In this document: positions 61,014-64,000 of the stretch, piece by piece
How the letters are laid out: each line of letters starts with the position of its first letter
How positions within the stretch are numbered: the stretch's first letter is position 1
NCBI RefSeq assembly: GCF_001425385.1
Contig: NZ_LMQO01000003.1
Span: 186,001 to 250,000 of the forward strand
DNA from: Sphingomonas sp. Leaf407
GTDB taxonomy: Bacteria; Pseudomonadota; Alphaproteobacteria; Sphingomonadales; Sphingomonadaceae
Length of the DNA stretch: 64,000 nucleotides
Direction: 5' to 3'
Notes under the pieces: generated by a model
What the model saw: the letters and a program-made list of their open reading frames with translations, nothing else
Databases searched by the model: none
What the model was told of the DNA's origin: nothing
Program-made: the position numbers and the translations under genes

Positions 61014-61384
61014 GCGGTCCGTTCTATCTTCGTTCTTGTGGATTGGCCAGACCGGGACATGGGGTTCGCGCCGTCTGGTTTCGAGGGGGCAAGTTTGCCG
61101 CGCCAGTCGAGCGAGCGGCGGTTGAGGTCGGCCATGTCCCGGGTTCCGGCGATCGCCGCCTCGCCCAGCGCGACCGCCCGTTCGAGGATGGCGACGTCGG
61201 CATGGGCATAGGCGGGGCGCCCCGCAACGTGATCGTACCACCGCCCGCCACAGGCGTTGTCGAGCAGGATACGCTGGAAACAATGATCGGCGCGGACCGG
61301 CCAGCCGCGCGACCGAGCGAGTGCGGGCAGGGTCCGGCGGGTCAGTTCCATCCAGCGGGCTTCGAGCGCGGGTCGATCGTTCAC
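61010..61384 (-). CDS. Unknown 124-residue protein coupled to uvrA
   Basis: A 124-residue soluble protein starting at a GTG that overlaps the DUF1206 stop (GTGA). It has the distinctive stretch [20 protein letters not shown] followed by [20 protein letters not shown] and ends in a basic, polar tail ([14 protein letters not shown]). I do not recognise it, though similar sequences may be conserved next to uvrA in relatives. Its stop overlaps the uvrA start, so it is co-translated. Confidence 0.72.
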   Translation of the reverse strand: MNDRPALEARWMELTRRTLPALARSRGWPVRADHCFQRILLDNACGGRWYDHVAGRPAYAHADVAILERAVALGEAAIAGTRDMADLNRRSLDWRGKLAPSKPDGANPMSRSGQSTRTKIERTA

Positions 61385-62187
61385 GCCGGCAGATCGACGG
61401 TAATCCGCCGCCAGCGAGCCTCGACCATGCTGTAGACCCCGAATGCGATGAAGCCGAGTCCGGTCGCGGCGAGAAGCCATTGGCCGCCCGACTGGCGCTG
61501 CAACGTCGCAAGGGCATGGGCCATGCCACCCACCTTGCTGGCATTGGCCGCCCATGCTGCCGTGGCGAAAAACACGGCGATCAGCGCGAAGACCAGCGCC
61601 CGCGCGCCGTAGCCGATCCGCCCGATCGTGCAGACATGCGCCGGGATCGGTGCGCCCGCCGAAAGGTCACGAACGAAACCGCCGTCCCATGCCTTCTTCG
61701 CCTGTTGTGCCGCCGCCGCGATCAAGCCGCAGGCGACCAGCGCCACCAGTCCGCGGCCAAGCGGCTGGTCGAGCAGCCATGCGGTCCAGTCCTGCGTGCT
61801 TTCCTCGCCGCCCACCCGGCCACCGGCGTTGATAGTGTGCATCGCCAGTCGCGCGGCGGTCCATGCGAGGATGACATGGGCGATCCCGCTGATCGCATGG
61901 CCGGCACGCCGGAAGGCGCCTTTCAGCGACTTTGCCCGCGCCTCGGGGTCGGTCAGCGCCTCGGTCAGCCGCCACAGCGCATAGCCGGCCAGCCCCGCCG
62001 CCATCAGCCCCAGCAGCACTTCCCCGAACGGCTCGTCGGCAAGGCTGGCGATCGCGCCCTGATTGTCGCCGACCTTGCCGCCGCGCAACGCGGCATCGAT
62101 CGCGAACCACCCGACGATCCAGTAGACGATGCCACGCGCCGCAAAGCCGAGACGGGCGAGAAGGGTAGCACCGGTACGGGTGGTCAT
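61381..62187 (-). CDS. DUF1206 membrane protein
   Basis: A 268-residue membrane protein with three repeats of a two-segment unit, as in DUF1206: [60 protein letters not shown]. The G-x-x-ARGxVY pattern recurs in each. Function unknown. ATG at 62187 ([11 protein letters not shown]) has a weak ribosome site. First gene of the DUF1206, unknown, uvrA operon. Confidence 0.88.
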   Translation of the reverse strand: MTTRTGATLLARLGFAARGIVYWIVGWFAIDAALRGGKVGDNQGAIASLADEPFGEVLLGLMAAGLAGYALWRLTEALTDPEARAKSLKGAFRRAGHAISGIAHVILAWTAARLAMHTINAGGRVGGEESTQDWTAWLLDQPLGRGLVALVACGLIAAAAQQAKKAWDGGFVRDLSAGAPIPAHVCTIGRIGYGARALVFALIAVFFATAAWAANASKVGGMAHALATLQRQSGGQWLLAATGLGFIAFGVYSMVEARWRRITVDLPA

Positions 62188-62356
62188 CACGGGCAAGGCT
62201 TTCGGACAGGGCGTTCGGATCGTTTCGCTGCGCCAACCAATCGATATGGAGCGAAGTTCCGGTGCGTTACGCTTGCCCGACCGGCGCGGACGATGCTGCT
62301 TGCGAACGGCGGCGGCATGCGGAATGGTCATGGTCCGGCAGGGAGGAACAGAGCGG

Positions 62357-63175
62357 ATGATGCGGTGGACGATGGCGGCGATGCTTCTGACGGGACAGGC
62401 CCCCGCCACCGCACCGCTTGCTCCGGTTTCCGGTTGGAACGTGGAATATGCCGACGACCTTTGCGTCGTCAGCCGGACCTATGGCGATGTAGCAACGCCA
62501 ATCACCATCGGATTCAAGCCGACGCCGTTCGGCGATACCATCCAGTCGGTGGTGCTCGGTCCACGCTCGCGGCTCGGTCCACAGGGCGAGATCGACGTCA
62601 CGCTATCGACCCCGTCCGGGACCGTCGACGAACCGGGGAAGGGGACGCGCGTCCACCTGCCCGACGGCAAGCGCGCTGCGATCACCTATTATATTTCCAG
62701 ACAATCGCTGGAACGGCTGGTCGACAGCCCTGTCGTGACGATCCGTGCCGGACGCAGCGCGCCGCTGACGGTGGCATTGTCGTTGCGGCAACCGGTCCTG
62801 GCCGCATTGAGACGCTGCGAAGCCGATCTGTTGCAACATTGGGGATATGATGCCGCCAGGATTGCCGCGGTAGCAACCCGTGCCGGTCCGGCACCGGGCG
62901 ACAATCCCAAACGCAACTGGATCACGCCCGACGATTATCCGACCGCCGCCTTCATCGCGCGCAAGCAGGGGCGGGTGCTGATCGGCTGGACGATCTCGCC
63001 GCAAGGGCGGGTAGCGGATTGCAGGATATTGCGATCCTCGGGGGTGGCGGATCTGGATACGGCCGCCTGCGACGCCGTGACCAAGCGCGGGCGCTACAGT
63101 CCGGCACTGGATGCCACGGGCAAGCCGGTCGAATCCTATTCGACGCGCTACGTGACCTGGCAGTTGCCGGGCTAA
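62357..63175 (+). CDS. TonB C-terminal-domain protein, exported
   Basis: A 272-residue protein with a signal-like N-terminus (MMRWTMAAMLLTGQAPATA) and a C-terminal TonB domain: AFIARKQGRVLIGWTISPQG, RVADCRILRSSGVADLDTA, and the ending STRYVTWQLPG. Unlike true TonB it has no long Pro-Lys linker and no clear retained anchor. The middle (about 25-170) is unassigned. The domain suggests contact with a receptor or peptidoglycan partner, but an energy-transducing role is not evident. Divergent from DUF1206. Confidence 0.82.
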   Translation: MMRWTMAAMLLTGQAPATAPLAPVSGWNVEYADDLCVVSRTYGDVATPITIGFKPTPFGDTIQSVVLGPRSRLGPQGEIDVTLSTPSGTVDEPGKGTRVHLPDGKRAAITYYISRQSLERLVDSPVVTIRAGRSAPLTVALSLRQPVLAALRRCEADLLQHWGYDAARIAAVATRAGPAPGDNPKRNWITPDDYPTAAFIARKQGRVLIGWTISPQGRVADCRILRSSGVADLDTAACDAVTKRGRYSPALDATGKPVESYSTRYVTWQLPG

Positions 63176-63183
63176 GGCCGCGC

Positions 63184-63642
63184 TCACCTGCCGAACGGCA
63201 GCAGCGCCTCGTACACCTCCAGCGGCGGCTTGTCCGCCAGCCGCATCCCCTGTCGCAACAGGAAGGCGTGCCGCACGATCTCGCCCTGCTGTTCGATGCC
63301 ATAGGCGTCGAACGGCTTGGCCGGTACGATGGTGTAGCGATAGCTGCACAACGGATGCCGCATCAGCGGCAGCCAGTAGCGGCCACGATGCTGCGTCTGA
63401 TGGATGTGCATCATCTCGTGCAGGAACAGCGCGGCAAGGTCGCGCCCGGCCGATGCGAAATCGTCGCGATAGAGCGTGCCCTGCGGATGGAAATGGATGC
63501 AGCCGGTCGGCGCCATCGCGACCTGTTTTGGTTGGAAGAACGCCCATTTGGCGTTCGCAACGCGCGCCTGGTCATAGGCGATCGTATCGCCGAACATCGT
63601 GCGGGCGAGATCGACTTCGGCCGGAGTGAGCGGGCGCTTCAT
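63184..63642 (-). CDS. Putative zinc metallopeptidase-like protein (HExxH)
   Basis: A 152-residue soluble protein. FLHEMMHIHQTQ contains HEMMH at 75-79, a zincin signature, with further His residues in HFHPQGTLY and QTQHRG. It resembles the small peptidase-like proteins annotated as Vgr-related or DUF4157-like. No signal peptide. It overlaps the PCuAC gene stop (ATGA) and is thus co-translated with it. Confidence 0.75.
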   Translation of the reverse strand: MKRPLTPAEVDLARTMFGDTIAYDQARVANAKWAFFQPKQVAMAPTGCIHFHPQGTLYRDDFASAGRDLAALFLHEMMHIHQTQHRGRYWLPLMRHPLCSYRYTIVPAKPFDAYGIEQQGEIVRHAFLLRQGMRLADKPPLEVYEALLPFGR

Positions 63643-64000
63643 TCGGGAGCCGGATCGCCCGCACCGATCACCCGGGCGGTAACGGTGACGTCCCCTTGCC
63701 GGTCGAACCGGAAGGTCAGCGGGATCGTGCCTCCCGCGCGCGGATCGCCGGTCAGATCGAACAACATCGCATGCGCGCCGCCGGGTTTGAGAGCGGCCGT
63801 CCGGTCGCGTGGCAGCGGCAGGCGTTGCAACGGCCGCATTCCGGCCATGCCGCCATGACCGTTCATGCTCTCGTGCAATTCGACGCGGCCCGCCGCCGGG
63901 GTGGTGATGCCGATCAACGCATCGTCGGACGATCCGGGGAAGAGGATGGCATAGGCCGCCGCCGGCCGTCCCGGCACGGCGGGCAGGCGCACCCAGGCGT
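63639..64000 (-). CDS. PCuAC periplasmic copper chaperone, C-terminal 120 residues (runs off the window)
   Basis: Copper chaperone of the PCuA(C) (DUF461) family that delivers Cu(I) to cytochrome oxidase. The visible part starts AWVRLPAVPGRPAAAYAIL. It has the copper ligands in ELHESMNGHGGMAGMRPL and GGAHAMLFDL (the H...M...HxM pattern), and ends GAGDPAPE. The start codon and signal peptide lie beyond base 64000; an internal GTG at 63992 is the Val of AWVRL, not a start. It is followed, with overlap, by the HExxH gene. Confidence 0.9.
   Translation of the reverse strand, partial: AWVRLPAVPGRPAAAYAILFPGSSDDALIGITTPAAGRVELHESMNGHGGMAGMRPLQRLPLPRDRTAALKPGGAHAMLFDLTGDPRAGGTIPLTFRFDRQGDVTVTARVIGAGDPAPE

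Noticed and set aside
58005..61211. 1068-codon plus-strand open frame across uvrA
   Set aside because: Antisense to the complete uvrA coding sequence and without recognisable motifs; a high-GC artefact.

Overview
This 64 kb window is a high-GC chromosomal segment that looks like Sphingomonas or a close relative in the Sphingomonadaceae (Alphaproteobacteria). That inference rests on three large TonB-dependent receptors, the suf operon led by an Rrf2 regulator, the conserved small proteins around the cold-shock gene, and intergenic palindrome families with cores such as GTCATCCCAGCGAAGGCTGGGA and CACCCCGGACTTGTTCCGGGG. There is no rRNA, CRISPR array, transposase, integrase or phage gene. Most of it is core genome with dense same-strand operons whose genes overlap by ATGA or GTGA.

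Layout. 1-3.1 kb: 5' part of ligA, preceded by a PAS-GGDEF-EAL-PilZ c-di-GMP protein whose EAL site is degenerate. 3.4-7.7 kb: class I fumarase and clpB. 7.8-14.0 kb: two paralogous TonB-dependent receptors in tandem with near-identical terminators. 14.3-19.8 kb: marC-folD, then a trehalose operon otsB-GH15-otsA. 19.9-23.2 kb: an NAPE-PLD-like hydrolase, a DUF3088 fusion and a membrane protein, separated by repeats. 23.3-26.5 kb: a four-gene overlapping operon (GT2 glycosyltransferase, acyl-CoA dehydrogenase, PIG-L deacetylase, NodS-like methyltransferase) that looks like an uncharacterised small-molecule pathway. 26.8-32.7 kb: a six-gene MoxR/DUF58/DUF4129/DUF4350/SpoIIM/RDD operon. 32.8-38.0 kb: a membrane protein, two amidohydrolases (one apparently without its metal ligands), a lipoprotein and glutaminase.

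38.2-39.9 kb holds an unusual two-gene unit with an AT-rich leader: a small tail-anchored protein and a predicted outer-membrane beta-barrel with an N-terminal EF-hand loop. 39.9-46.2 kb: mutS, an Lrp regulator, a histidine-kinase-like protein with a damaged ATP site coupled to a polysaccharide deacetylase. 46.2-47.5 kb: tRNA-Pro, tRNA-Ile(CAT) and pyrD. 47.9-54.3 kb: the suf iron-sulfur assembly operon (regulator, sufB, two small genes, sufC, sufD, sufS, sufT-like, sufA-like), interrupted by a palindromic repeat and by a small membrane ORF carrying an in-frame amber codon. A TonB-dependent receptor follows 23 bp downstream. 56.5-64 kb: small envelope proteins, a cold-shock protein, a glycine-zipper lipoprotein, an operon of DUF1206, an unknown gene and uvrA, then a TonB-C-domain protein, an HExxH protein and the 3' part of a PCuAC copper chaperone.

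The strongest candidates for undescribed biology are the GT2/dehydrogenase/deacetylase/methyltransferase operon (23.3-26.5 kb) and the tail-anchor plus EF-hand barrel pair (38.2-39.9 kb). All start codons, domain names and functions are read from sequence by eye; no database search was run.
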